64,000 nucleotides of DNA from Aldrovandia affinis (Eukaryota > Chordata > Actinopteri > Notacanthiformes > Halosauridae). Made by a program: the position numbers and the translations under genes. Below the pieces are notes generated by a model, which saw only the letters and a program-made list of their open reading frames with translations, was not told the origin of the DNA and ran no database searches. Below are positions 47,087 through 59,340 of the stretch, one piece after another (position 1 is the stretch's first letter; each line of letters begins with the position of its first letter). Location: assembly GCA_029706075.1 (NCBI GenBank), contig JAINUG010000020.1, forward strand, positions 6,043,860-6,107,859. Reading direction: 5' to 3'.

Positions 47087-48731
47087 CAGAGTGTCCGCGG
47101 ATCCTTAAAAAGTATTAAAAAGTATTAAATTGGGTTATCAACAATAAAGGCCTTAATTGGTCTTAAATGGATCTTTCAGAGGTCTTAAAAATGCCATAGA
47201 CAGGAAAGATTAAAATGTGGATTTGTCATTTTATGTTTCATTGTGAAATCTGAGGGAAAAACGGGTAACGGGAGATAAAGTCGGAGATTTTTATTTACCG
47301 TTTTGTAGCGTCGCGCAGACCGGAATGAGCGGAACCAACAGAGGTCCTTATGTTTGCGGGGAACTATTTCAGCAACGGAGTCGACTCGAGCACAATATTC
47401 AAGTTCAACAAGCTAAGTTAGCTAACTTAACTTAAGCATTTGCACTCGTTATGGGAAAGTGCAAATTTTATGAGAACTGGCTCGATAACCCAGTGTTTGC
47501 GCCATGGTTGGTCCCAGTCAAAGACGATCATGAGGCCCGCTGCAAACTCTGCAAAAAAGATTTTAAACTCGGGACGATGGGGGTGAAAGCAGTCGAATCC
47601 AACATGCAGAGCGCCAAACCCGCCTGCAAACGACTCGTATTTCGCATTTCTGTTCGGCCCCTGCCTCCACTTCAGCTGCGCCATCTCAGATAGGACTACC
47701 TGCAACACCAACAAGGTTTGGATTGGCCGTTTATCTCCGAAATAATCTAATCGCGGATGTAAACAAGGACACGTTTGTGTTGATGTTCGATGAGAGCCTC
47801 AACCAAACCACGAAAACAAAACAACTGGACCTTCATATGCGCTACTGGGACAAAGATCAAGTTCGGTCCAGATACCTGGGTTCGCAGTTCATGGGGCATG
47901 GAACAGCTCGAGATCTACTGCACCATTTCAAAGTAAGTAGTGAGAAATTATCTAACGTTAGCTAAAATATTGGATCACTATAAGCTTGTAAAAAGACAGT
48001 ACATAAAGTGCTATAAATATGATCAGTGTATTATTAAGATGTTATATGCTTCATATATTATTCTCATTTAATCTTCAGGAATGTGCAGAGCAGATGGACA
48101 TGCGAAAGCTCCTGTCAGTCTCAATGGACGGCCCAAATGTGAACTTTAAGTTTCTGGAACTATTGCAGCAGAAGCAATCTGAGAGAATTGGAGAAGAGGG
48201 CCACAGAACTGAGATACATGCCCCCCAAGTGACTACACATATGGCAGTCTCAATGCTAGGCCCATCAGTGGTCCCTATGCAGTGGTCCATAAGGCAAAAG
48301 AAAATCTGAATCGCAATAGGCTGCTGTTTCATTTTTACAATAAAGAATAGAAGCAGGGAAGAGAGCACAGCCAGTGGGGGCACCAAGACCAGTGAGGTCA
48401 CATTACGCTTAATTTTTTTGCAGGGGCAGCAGGCACTGGTGAAATTCCTGCCCTGGATGACACTGAATGTATTTGGATGTTTTAATTTATTATTTTCTAT
48501 TTTTGTTATTTATGTTTGTGTCACCCCTTTGTTTCATCCAATCCAGTTACCCCTTTATGTTTTAATAAACATCTTTGGACAAATTTGTCCCTAAACCTAA
48601 ACTAATTGGTGTCGTTGCGTGATTTTTGCCATTTTGTTATCGTGAAATTGGTATTAAATTTCATTCTGAGTGCCATTAAAAAAGTATTAAAAAGCCTTAA
48701 ATCTGACTTGGCTAAACCTGCAGATACCCTG
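47087..48731 (+). mobile_element. TIR element carrying a broken BED-like zinc-finger/hAT-type gene
   Basis: The ends are imperfect inverted repeats: left CAGAGTGTCCGCGGATCC; right, on the other strand, CAGGGTATCTGCAGGTTT. Each is followed by AGTATTAAAAAG-type motifs. Both are flanked by the 6-bp duplication TACTAG (47081-47086 and 48732-48737). Inside, on the + strand, 47451-47693 encodes KCKFYENWLDNPVFAPWL then a CKLCKKDFKLGTMG finger half. The histidine positions of the related fish proteins read N and P (VESNMQSAKP), so the finger is broken. A second frame (47723-47965) reads FDESLNQTTKTKQLDLHMRY and SRYLGSQFMGHGTARDLLHH. It reaches an apparent donor (GTAAGT) at about 47934. The acceptor TCTTCAG near 48080 continues with ECAEQMDMRKLLSVSMDGPN. 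A frameshift and stops make it a pseudogene. Confidence 0.75.
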
Positions 48732-48737
48732 TACTAG

Positions 48738-49315
48738 GGACGAACATTGAAAATTAGCGCAAGCTACAAATGTTTTGATACAGGGCATCAGCGTGCTGTT
48801 AATGCAATGTGTCTATGCTTTTTGTACCTGTCCCTACTCAAATAAACATTAGCCTAAATAAATAAAGGTGTGCTTTGGCAATATGAGAGCCATCTTGTCA
48901 TGCGATTTGAATTGAATTAAGAGAGAGAAAAGAAAGAAGGAATGTATAGTTGTTTGTATCAGCTGTCTCCAGCACGTGCCTCTCAGTTCCTCATGCTTCT
49001 CTTTCTCTCTGCCCTACCGCACACCCACCCATTGTCCTACATACATGACTGTTAACACACACACGCATGCACACACACACACACTATATAATTCACATAA
49101 ATCCCATGACTGTACACTAATGATGGACAGATTCAAACTATACAATTTACATCAATCCCAAGGATGTACACCCTAAGAATACATGCAATCTCTACAATTC
49201 ATATCAATCAGATAAATTATGACTCACACACTATACAATTCATATCAATCTCATGCGTATGCACTAATGATACATATACTTTCTTTATACAGTACATCAG
49301 AAGTATTTATAGTAC
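48738..49315. other. Intergenic, CA tract and short imperfect repeats
   Basis: (CA)n at about 49055-49084 is followed by several imperfect copies of a CTATACAATTCATATCAATC motif (near 49085, 49138, 49193 and 49232), a weak tandem array of about 50 bp units. No gene was seen. Confidence 0.5.
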
Positions 49316-49319
49316 ACTG

Positions 49320-49465
49320 GTTCTAGGTGGCTGAATAGGTAGAGCATGGGGCTGACAACACTTAGGTTGTGGGTTTGACTCCCATTGGGACCACATATAC
49401 TGAAAATTGTATGTATTCACTACTGTAAGTTGCTTTGGACAAAAGCATCTGCTAAATGGCACACA
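49320..49465 (+). mobile_element. tRNA-derived SINE, second family
   Basis: TGGCTGAATAGGTAGAGCAT (A-box region), GGTTTGACTCC (B box) and the tail TTGCTTTGGACAAAAGCATC then TGCTAAATGGCAC. It is the better-preserved partner of 30738-30872. Confidence 0.8.
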
Positions 49466-50590
49466 TAGTACACATCCTGAGCTGGAAAGAGTAGTGGGGA
49501 GATGGTTTTTTTTTGTGTGTGTTGTATTTCACAAATCCCAGATTTCCCATAGTTACGCAGTTATTCTTCCACTTAAGCACACTGTGTGGCTTTATCACAG
49601 TTTTTCTCTGCCTCCTTGCGTAACATTGCTCTTTCATCTCTGATAGATGAAAAGACATTAAAATCATTAGTATACAAAGTGGAGGAATGAAAACAGACAC
49701 TGTACAGGGTGTATTAGCGACACAACACACACCCAAACATGTGCACACACATAAAATAAACTTCACACTCTCACCTACACAACTGTAGGGTAGCAATTGG
49801 CAACATGCAGGAAGCAAGCTGAATCATATAGCCTGAGTGATTTATTGATGGCAGCCTGGGATTTCAACACAAGCACAGAGAAGCGCACGCACCCACCCAC
49901 ATACGTGCGCATGCCGAGAGTTCCCCGCAGCCTTCCTCCATAACTGTCTACAGAGTTACAGAATAAGACAACCAGCAAACCAGGCGACAGCACACTCACA
50001 GACTCGCAGTGCAAATTTAGCAGGAGTGTATGCTTTGCAGGTTGTGTGTACGCACTGTGTTCTGTCTGTGCATGTTCTGTAATTGAGCCTGTCCTTGAGT
50101 GGGTGTGTGTACAGCACTGGTTCCTTACAGGTTGAAATGTTATTCTGCTGCCCCACAATTTCAGGAAAAACTGAAAAAATCAGGAAAAATCAGAGTGAAG
50201 GAAAAAAAATCGAGTGAGAGAGAGCAGCAAGAGAGAGAGAAATAGAGAGAATTTGCCAGAGTGTGTTTACTGGGGGGTAATTGTGGAAGGTAGATAGTCA
50301 TGGTGTAGTGAGAGCAACGGAATTAGAGGAGGGTGGTCAGGGGAAGGAGAAGAGGAAAACAGATTAAGACTAAATAAATAAGAATCTCCTTCCATAGAAA
50401 GTCGTCACACACTATTATTCCTTTATCAATCCTGTGAAGGGCAGCCCTCCCTCTCCCTGGCTGATCATGGGATTGGCTAGGCAGCATTGGCTGGCGACCA
50501 ATGAGATGGGGGGTAGATGGAGGGGTGCTCCAGCAGGGTTACTATATGCATGAGCAGGGGGGCTGGATGGGGGTGGAGCCACAGAGAGCA
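49466..50590. other. Intergenic upstream of the PDZRN-like gene
   Basis: The many open frames here lack recognisable domains. From about 50200 the sequence becomes rich in GAGA/AGAG runs (50215-50250, 50590-50640), as is common near promoters. I cannot place a transcription start. Confidence 0.45.
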
Positions 50591-50880
50591 GGAGAGAGAG
50601 AGAGCGAGAGGGAGACAGAGAAAGGAAGAGAGTGGCTGAGCAAAGATTCCTCAGCACTGTCACATCCACACGGACCAGCCTGCCGTCTCAGGGAGCGTCG
50701 CCATCAACCACCTCAACACCCCAGCAGAGCTCAGCCTTCACGCCAGCGTGCCCCTCTTTCTACCCCCTGCATCTCCCCCCCCCCCCCTCACCGCGGCTTG
50801 TCTGTCCTTCTTCTCCTCTTGTTCCCCGGATCCCTCTGTGTGCGGACTGTTGGGGACACGCTTTGTTTGCTGGCGAGGGG
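50591..50880 (+). other. Probable 5' UTR/proximal region of the PDZRN-like gene
   Basis: GC-rich sequence with a purine-rich (GAGA)n block followed by a pyrimidine-rich stretch leads to the ATG at 50881. It contains open frames without known domains. Its status as UTR is inferred from position only. Confidence 0.4.
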
Positions 50881-53612
50881 ATGGGCTGTCGGCATTCCGG
50901 GCTGTGGTTCGGAGATGGAATGGGGGTGAGTGCGCTTGCGAATGCGTGGGCAGGAGAGGGGGTGGATGGCATCGCTGTACGAGTGCTGCTCAAGCATCTG
51001 GGCACAGAGGTGACAATTGGGGAGATATACAGGTATACACATGCGCTGCGCACGCAGACACTACGGAGGACTACAGGCTGAGACACTCTGGGTTTCTTAG
51101 GCAAAACAGTATTGGCTTTGAATCTGGCCATCTACTCTATCCAGATGACCATTCCTGTGTTTTCAATGGTATCTGATCTGGCTTTGGACTCTTGTGTGAA
51201 TGTGTGGCGTGTGTGTGTGTGTGGGGGGGGCGGCGGGGTTCTGCATGTGCGTTCCATCCTCAGGCATGTTGGCACGTGTGGCTCCGACCGAACGCGTACA
51301 CATTCATGTGATTGGAGCTGCAGATGGCTGGAAGCGATGGGCCCAGGCTCGGGTATTTCCCTCCTTTTGATTTGGGGATTCCGTGCCTTGCAGGAAAAAT
51401 GGGGTTCCAGGGCACTCAGAGTCAAACTTGCCTTGGTTCATCCTCAAAAAGCTCCTTTCTCTGGAGAGACGCATTGAAAAGCTCTCCGATTTATCTATTT
51501 ATGGCTTGTGATGTGCAGTGTTTACATAAAATGTCCTGGGGAGGGGTCCATGATATGGGCTTTATAGATGCCATCGCATAGCAAACAACATGGTTATACA
51601 ATAGCTAAGTTACTGCTGCCAAGCATTTGTGCGTGGTGTTAGCAGGTGCAAAACACAATTTGACAAAATGGTGAAGCAGAGCTGAATAACTTCACAATCA
51701 CCAAGACTATTAGCATTACAGGTGTCACAACATTACCACAATGCCACCAGCTCAAAAGAAAGAGGATAGATATTTTTCAGTGAGAAGGGAGGTTTTTCCT
51801 ATGTTGGCCTATGAGTGGGAGGTGGGATGAAATTCATGCGAGGGGGCAGGAGCGGTTGCACGCAGGCTACCTTACTCATTCGATGGACTCCATCTCAACT
51901 CTTCTGAATTACTCTTCTTCAGATAAAGAAGCTTTGGAGTCACTGTGCTCACACTATAGCACACCGACTGAAGACGAGGAACCCGTGTCAGTATACAGGC
52001 TCTCTCTTCCCCTAATGCATGCTTATGCTCTTGATTACAAACATGCCAGCAGCCCTGCTCACACATAAACAAACATACAGCACACACATTAACTGGCAAG
52101 CTCTGTCTCTTTCTCTCTCTCACACACACACCACACACACTAATCCAAGGGGGAGTTTAGTGCCCAAAGGGCATGGACCATTAGTTATAGGGCCTGTGTC
52201 TGTGTGTGAATGTTTTGCAATGTGTTACAAAAATGGTACTTGTCCAGTCCTGCTTAAATCATTATCAGAGGGCAGTGTAGTTGTATTAGTGGGATTTTGT
52301 TTATTTCAACACAGACCTTGGCCCCTCTTCAAGAGAAGCACCCAGGGTAGTGTTAGAAATAAGGATTTGCAGGAGGAAGGATATCTCCACTAACCCATAA
52401 GGCTGTTACAATGTTTGAATTATGTTGTTGGTTGGCTCCTATCACACCATTCCATTACATGAAACTTAAGACATTTTGTATTAGCTAGTGGCTGGGCTTG
52501 GAGTCCACTCCACCAGTGCATCCATTTGACTGTGCGCCTCTAGGTCAATGGGCGGGACCTGTCTCAAGTCAGCCAACGAGAGGCGCTTCGGATCCTAAGC
52601 AGATATGAGCAGCCAGTCACGTTACAGATAGAGGGGCAGCGGGCACAGGGGCGGAGCCTTCAGCTTCAACGGACTTCGGACTGCAGCACTCAGACGGAGC
52701 GGCCATGGGAAACCGTCAGAAGCCTGGGGGTCACCGCGGGGTCAGCATCCAGGATCAACACCTATACTGACAAGTAAGGGGTCATGTCTGGGGGCTTGAT
52801 TTGGAGTTTGGGAACATTTCTTTGAAACTCCTCGAGGCACTGGGGTTGCTCTTGTATTGCCTGTGAGTAGTACACAGTGGTAACCAAGGCAACAATCAAA
52901 TGTTGGAGCAACGTTCAGTCTGTCTAAAATCTTGCTGCATTGCTACAATAAAAGTGCCATAACAGATATGAAACATTTCACCAGCGTTATCAAATGTGGT
53001 GGAAATGTTGAAACGTTAACAGCTCAGCTCTCCTCCCCAGGCCTTGCCGCAGTCACATGACCCTGCCCCGTACAAACGAGTACCTTCCCAGCCCTCACTA
53101 TGGCATGGAGAACATGGCTTATAAAGTAAGTTTGGCCTATTAAAGTTGTCTTCTTCTTTATTTCATTAACTTATTTGCTTATTTGCTATAAACCTGCATT
53201 TGCTCCATTCCATGTCCCTAAAGGAGCCATTTTACGTGGGCAGTACTGTATGGACTTGTACCTTAGATCTCACTGGTTGTTGTGTCTCCAATCTAATACT
53301 GTCAGTGGATTACAATTGAGTTTCTCTTCATTGAAGGCTGTGGGTCTCTTCTCTTTGCCTAAGCACCAGGTGCCAGATAATGGTTGGTAGCTTCGGAGGC
53401 TATAGATAGGGTTAAGCTCTAGTCCCTGCTTACTGTAGTGCTTTGGCTTTTTGATTGTAGGCATTGCTCAAATAGGGAGGCAAGACACCTTGTTCCTCCA
53501 GGTTCAAACAGGCCCCTTCATCAAATGGATATTCAAAGCCAGCGGGTGCATTCGGGGCGTGGTGACAATCCTCGACCTGCTTTAGTTTGCCTAGCACCAA
53601 GAGGAAATCCTC

Positions 53613-53648
<36 letters not shown>

Positions 53649-56600
53649 CACACAAACTGTGAGCACACATGCGCGGTGGGAGGCAGCCGAATCAGATTTT
53701 AATAAAATCCCCTTCGAGAGCACGAGGAAGTGCAGCATAAAAATGAAGCAAGAGAGGAAAAAAAAGGGAAAATGCTCTGTTCCCTTTCTGTACATGGAAG
53801 CACTTTCTTGTAACTCTCCAACTGAATCACCACTTCTTGCATAATTCATGGAAATCAGAAGGTTTGTTCATTCCCCCATTGCATTTGTCCTGCCTGGTTT
53901 GATGAAAATAAGACAGAAATTAATATTCACTTAATATTCATATTCTTTTGATTATGTACAGGAGAAATACAGATATACACAAAAACAAAAAATCGAAACA
54001 AAAAATCTACTGTTACTACTATTACATTGGGTTTGCCTAACATATTAACTATATTGTGAAATGTTGTACAATGCAATGTATGCACATCACAATTGAATCA
54101 ACGCACACATTACACTATGCAACTTGATTATTTCTAAGAGCAGTTTAATTGTTCAGTTTGTTTTATTTTTCATGCTTTTATCCAATACAATAATAAAATG
54201 AGCCACATGCAACAGGCCGAATGCCACAGAACATAGTTTTACAGTTTTACCACAGTTTTATACTAAAACTATGAGGGGGGTCCTGTGTTGGAATCAGCCT
54301 TAAATAAGCCATCTCAAAGTATGTTTCAGGAAACCAGTGAAAGCACTAAATGACTAGTTGCAACAAACACAATATATATAGGAAACAAGCCATCACTTTA
54401 AAATATTACATTTTATCAATTCAATTTATGGTATTTTTTATTTCAATAAATTGTATGGCTTTAAAGTTCTTAACAGATCATTATTCACAGGCATTATTCA
54501 TAGCCAAATAATATTATAATTAAATTTAGTGTCAAAATTGGGATAAAAAGAAGACATGCAGGATATGTTTTTTTTTTTTAGAAAGTTTTTATATTGGTTA
54601 AATGGTACTGGATTCCCCAAATTGAACTACAATTTACAACATGTAAGTCAGTGTATCGCACGGTATAGCTAAGTCCTATATCAATTATCGCATCTTTTTG
54701 ATGGATTTATTGGAGGATCACAGATGTAACTGTTACCATGGGGAGTGTGGATTGCAGTACGTCTTGCTCACAAAGTGAGGTCTAGCAATCAAATGGCACT
54801 GATTCACCCTGGTTTCACTTTAGCCCTAGGATCTGCAGTCTGAGAGCAAATGGATGAGTGTATTTAACAATGTGGGCATATTTAACAATGTGGGCATATG
54901 TGAAAAGAGCTCTTAATGTATACCAGTTTAAACGGTCTGTTTTCTCTCCTCATTTAGAACCCTGGGCTGGCCAGCTGTGTACCCCAAGGACAGAACTGTT
55001 TGATTGGATGCTGCAATACCAACATGGAGGAGCCTAATAGCTTCTTGAGCCAGGTAGAGGAATAGGTGGCATAAGACAATGTCTCAAACATCCACATTAC
55101 ACTAAGTCATAAAGAGGGCATAGTTTATACATGTAAAGAATAAGACAATAAAAGGACCTTTTCAATGTATTTGGAACCAGACTGTCCACAGCGGTGTGTA
55201 GGGAAGTGCAAAGGTAAAACCTGTCTTCTGTTGTGTTCCAGACAGAGGATGAAGATTTTATGCTGGAGAGGCCAATGGGTTATCTGCCTCTGATGCACGA
55301 GCTGGACAGTGGCCTAGGCTGGACGGACGGCAGCCTCCACCAGGGGGATCTGTCGGGGCTGGAGACGGAGGAGGGAATGGAGGAGCGCACCAGTCGGGAT
55401 GGCTCCCCGTCGTCGGAATCCTTCATCTCCTCCGAGCTCAGTGACTCCGGGTTCTACAGCGTCAGCACAGGGGAGTTCCGCCGTTTCCAGAAGCTTCTGG
55501 AGAGGAGGATCCGCCTGTACCGGGCCAGGGCGCTCCCATCAGGGGAGCAGAGGGATGGCCATAAGGGCCGCAGGGAGCTGGAGTCCATCCCTGAGGCGCT
55601 GACCCTCCAGCCTCAGAGTGTCCATCCCCCGAGGCCTGGTGCCTCCAGCACAGCCCACAGGTATGCCATGGGAACATCCTCTGTCCAGTTCCTGAAGGCC
55701 AGGAGCCCCTGCCTCAGCAGGTGCAGCTCGAGCACAGGTTCCCTCTTCCGCCCCCAGCCCGGCCCCTCCAGCTGCAGCACCCCTTCCAGCCAACAACGGG
55801 CGTTACTAAATCATAACGCTTCTGTCGGCTTCCTGAGGAGAAGCAACACTCTGCATCGCTCTGCACCCCACATAGTAGAGAGGAGGCGAGCGAGTCACCC
55901 CACGTCACCTGACTACTGCAGTGCTGCACTGCATCATGGCAGGAGATTCGCTGCCGCCTTCTCGGAGAAGAAGGAGCTGGCCCAAACCCACCTGGCGAGC
56001 AGCGAGATCGGGACAAGCCCATTGCAAGGACGAGCTACCGAGGACCACCGTGGAGTTTTACCACGGGAGCACTGCTGTGGCGCCGGTAGCAAGTTATTTA
56101 CTGGCGAGAAACAGAGCAGGAGCTTTAGTAGGGGCATAGCGGAGAGAGAGGACAGAGGGCGGGAAAAACGATTCCACACACTCGGCCATTCGCAGGACAT
56201 CCACGAAACCTGGCCCAAGCCAGCCAACCGCTGCTGCCAGAGAGGGGGCCTGTACAGCACCCTGGACAGCCACTCTCCCAGCTCCCAAAAGGGTCTGTCC
56301 AGCAACCCCCGCGCCCTCCGCAACCAGCTGTTGAAGGAGCGAGCGTCCCGGCTGGCGGATGAGCGTGGTGGGGTCACCACGGATGAGGAGAGCCACAGCG
56401 AAGTGAAGACGGGCCGCTACTGGAACAAGACGGCGCGACGGCAACACCTGTTGCTGGCACGAGAGCAGCGCCTGCAGCAGCAGCACATCCGTGGGGGGCC
56501 CGGCGGGGAGGCCCGGCACGGCAGCACGGTGCTGGAGCTCAGCCACAGGAAGCTGAGTCGGCTGCGCAACCGCAAGCTGCTGGACAGCTGGACCACCGTG

Positions 56601-56687
56601 GAGGAGCTGCTGACCCACGGCACCAGGCTGGGCAGCACCGAGCAGATCCTCTGCCCCAGCTCCCTGCTGTCCGTCACCACCGTATAG
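50881..56687 (+). CDS. Divergent PDZRN3/PDZRN4/PDZD4-family scaffold protein lacking the full PDZ domain
   Basis: Five exons join in frame: 50881-50925, 52544-52773, 53041-53125, 54958-55053 and 55242-56687 (TAG), with GT/AG introns, about 633 aa. Exon 1 encodes MGCRHSGLWFGDGMG. Human PDZD4 and the short PDZRN forms also begin with MGC, a sequence that permits N-myristoylation plus palmitoylation. Exon 2 is the family's half-PDZ segment: VNGRDLSQVSQREALRIL (PDZD4: VNGKELSKLSQEQTLQAL), then a CSTQTE motif (family: GTQTD). The last exon keeps HELDSGLGWTDGS, NQLLKERASRLADERGGVTT, DEESHSEVKTGRYWNK, ELSHRKLSRLRNRKLLDSW, TTVEELLTHGTR and the C-terminal LLSVTTV, a class I PDZ ligand. Between exons 2 and 5, where relatives carry the complete PDZ domain (GDRIIQING type), only two short exons without PDZ motifs are found. 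Relatives act at synapses and neuromuscular junctions; the role here is unknown. Exon 1 is the least certain. Confidence 0.85.
53600..53655. repeat. (CA)n microsatellite in intron 3 of the PDZRN-like gene
   Basis: CA dinucleotide run of about 45 bp with a CG interruption. Open frames through it are simple-sequence artefacts. The rest of this 1.8-kb intron (53126-54957) is mainly AT-rich, with a 20-bp local duplication (ATTTAACAATGTGGGCATAT) at about 54860-54900. Confidence 0.9.
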
Positions 56688-58125
56688 CCCTGCTGGTGTG
56701 TTTGCGCATGTGTGTGTGTGTGTGTGCGTGTGCGTGCACATGTGTGGCTACCTCCTGCTCTTGGTGTTTTGATGTGTTTGCCAACACAGTTGTTATTTTA
56801 TTGTTATCTTTGGCACTGTACATTTTCTGTAAATGATGGGATCGTCGAACGCCAGTGGTTTCCGTTTTACAATGCGGGACTGAGGGTGGAACAGTGGCTG
56901 TTTGAAGTGGTCACCTAAACCACCAGACAAAGCGATGATTGCCATAACTGGTGCCATGATGCTGTAATTTTTTTTATTCAGAAAATTTCCAATAGGATAA
57001 TATGATTTTCAGTAGTCAGATCATTTTTAATCGTTTATCATTTAGAAACGATCAGATCAATGATATCTGACATTGTTTTGAATTATAGCACCCAAAACCT
57101 CGTATTGGTATCAAGTTGGCTGTGATGTTGAACCACTTTCATAACTTTAGCCTCATTTATTTGTTACATATTCATATGCTACTTTAATTATCCTTATGAA
57201 GCCATCATAAAGTAAATCCACACTATCCTCAAGTAGTATTTTTGAATGACCAAACATTGTATTGCAATTCCAGCACATTTTTGATGAATTGCCACAATTG
57301 CAAAGTGAGGACATCACCGCCAACAACTTGAATATGAGTAGATATTGCACTGTATTTCTTTCTACTGATCACTATGATAATTCATGTTTCAGGAAAGTTA
57401 CAGTGATTACTGAGGGGTTTTTACACCAGACAAACTGGATCGATAGCAGGATCATGTCATGCCAACTCTTTCCAAACTTTTTTCTAGTAACATCCAGAAA
57501 AGCTCTAATTTCCAAACTGAATCTGCTTGAAACTCAGGAAATACTTAATATATGCGGGATCAAAATAATGCACAAGGCCATGGATACCTTTCACTGCATA
57601 TGGGAAATGCAGAGTAAGAGGCATTACTGTATGACTAAAATGCAATGGCATTCAAATGCCATTGTTTCACACTTCGCACTACACTGCGTTTTCCACCCAT
57701 ATTTCAATTGGCTCACTTATGAGAGCTCTCTCACAGCGTGTAAACTATATTTTCCCAAATTCTGCCATGTCACAACGGCATCACCTTTAGGTGTCCAGCC
57801 AGAATTCACAACCCCCCTCCCCGTACAGCAGGTTATTTTTGCCGCATCAGATGCTGCATGAGTCAAACTTTCTGAAAGGTGTGCAAAAGCAGGTTTGATG
57901 TCATCCTCTGCAATGAGCAGGGACTGTTGTCACCAAAAATAGGCCATTAGGTTAAAGCAACCCCCTGGAGTTCCAGAGCCCCTAAGCTTTCCACAACTCC
58001 AACTACTCCTGAGTCTGGTTCCTGTAGTCTGTGAAGTCACTCTCTTTTGATTGCTTGTTTCTACTTTTGAAGATACCTTTGAATATAATGTACATGTGGC
58101 TGTAATAAAGATTACATTTTAATAT
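56688..58125 (+). other. 3' UTR of the PDZRN-like gene with candidate poly(A) signal
   Basis: After the TAG there is a TG-rich stretch (56708-56745) and then AT-rich sequence up to AATAAA at about 58103-58108. The open frame 57262-57861 inside it has no known domain and resembles ordinary AT-rich UTR. The extent is inferred. Confidence 0.45.
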
Positions 58126-59340
58126 GAATATTACTTTGGGGTTTTATAGTATCAATCATACCACTGACTAAAATCCTTAGACCAGAAGGGCCACTAAGTA
58201 AGATCACAGAGCACTGGACCTAAACAACAACATAGGTCACATTCTTCTTGTATCCTTCCACTTCCCTACTTAAAAACATGTTGAACTGAATGAATGCAGA
58301 CTTAGGCATCCACCGACATGGATTTCAAGTAATAACAATAAAGCATAATTTATATAGAGATTTTACGAACAGATCACTCGAAATGCAGGGGGATAAGATG
58401 CTGACTTCAAACCGCCCAACCCCAAAGCAGCTGGCCTGTAACAAACCACCCTAGCCCAAAGCAGCTGGCCTGATTCAATGAGTGCTCATTTCACCACGCT
58501 TTTACAGAGTGACAGTCAGGCAGGTAATACAAGGACAACATCTGCTCAACACCCCCTGTGTAATAACCATTACAACTAGGGAAAATGTATTTTTATAGTT
58601 ACATTTCAGTCCACTGTCACTTACCATCTTGGTGTGTAATACATGCTATCAGCAGAGAAATCTTTCATCATAATATTTATAATTATTATAATAAAAAATA
58701 ATAGGAAATAAATAGTTAATTAGCATGGCCATTTTGCATGCAGATGTTCTGTAACCAATTTATAAAACTGGATTTTCACTAAGGCAAATTAAGTTACCCA
58801 TTAAGTCTCCCACATGAAATTCAAACCCACAACCGTCAGGTGCCTCGTGCCACTACTTCATGATGTAATCCACAGTATAGATACAATTAAGATAGTTATG
58901 AGGGTATTAGAAGTTGTCATACTGCAGCACTCTTCTCATAAGGTATTAGTGTACTTCCTAATTAGTACTCAGTGTACAGTAGCTACTATTAGCTTTAATT
59001 ATCACTGACACTGAACACAGGGATTTGCAAATTGCCGAATATACTCCAGCATGCACTGCTGACGCTGCTACCAGGCTCATCCGATACTGTGCATAAAACA
59101 TTCTGGTTTCATTTTTATAAGGTGCGGCAGCTAGGCTCAGCATAAGGTCCCAGCACATTTTCAGAAATAATACATTTGCTAATAGCCCTCATCACTGATC
59201 ATTGTACCCATTCTTCTTTGTAAAGGAGGAGCCTAAACAGGCAGACCCACAAATATCAAGAACACTTATACATCATGGTGACGTTGACGAACTGGTTGGT
59301 TGAGCACTGAATTAAAACAGCAATAGCCAACTTTTGCAAA
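58126..59340. other. Intergenic, repeat scraps only
   Basis: CAAAGCAGCTGGCCTG is repeated in tandem at about 58424 and 58456. A decayed SINE-like tail (CACTAAGGCAAATTAAGTTA, AAATTCAAACCCACAACCGT) is at about 58745-58850. No gene was seen. Confidence 0.5.

Noticed and set aside
51934..51996. Possible extra exon (frame DKEALESLCSHYSTPTEDEEP) between exons 1 and 2 of the PDZRN-like gene
   Set aside because: It has a fair acceptor (CTCTTCTTCAG), but the only donor in reach is poor and the length of about 62 nt would break the phase-0 join of MGC...GMG to VNG.
56094..56741. 215-aa minus frame opposite the last PDZRN-like exon
   Set aside because: Shadow of a GC-rich coding exon whose + frame shows clear family homology.
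57262..57861. 199-aa + frame downstream of the PDZRN-like gene
   Set aside because: No recognisable domain, AT-rich composition, and it lies before the best poly(A) signal, so most likely 3' UTR.
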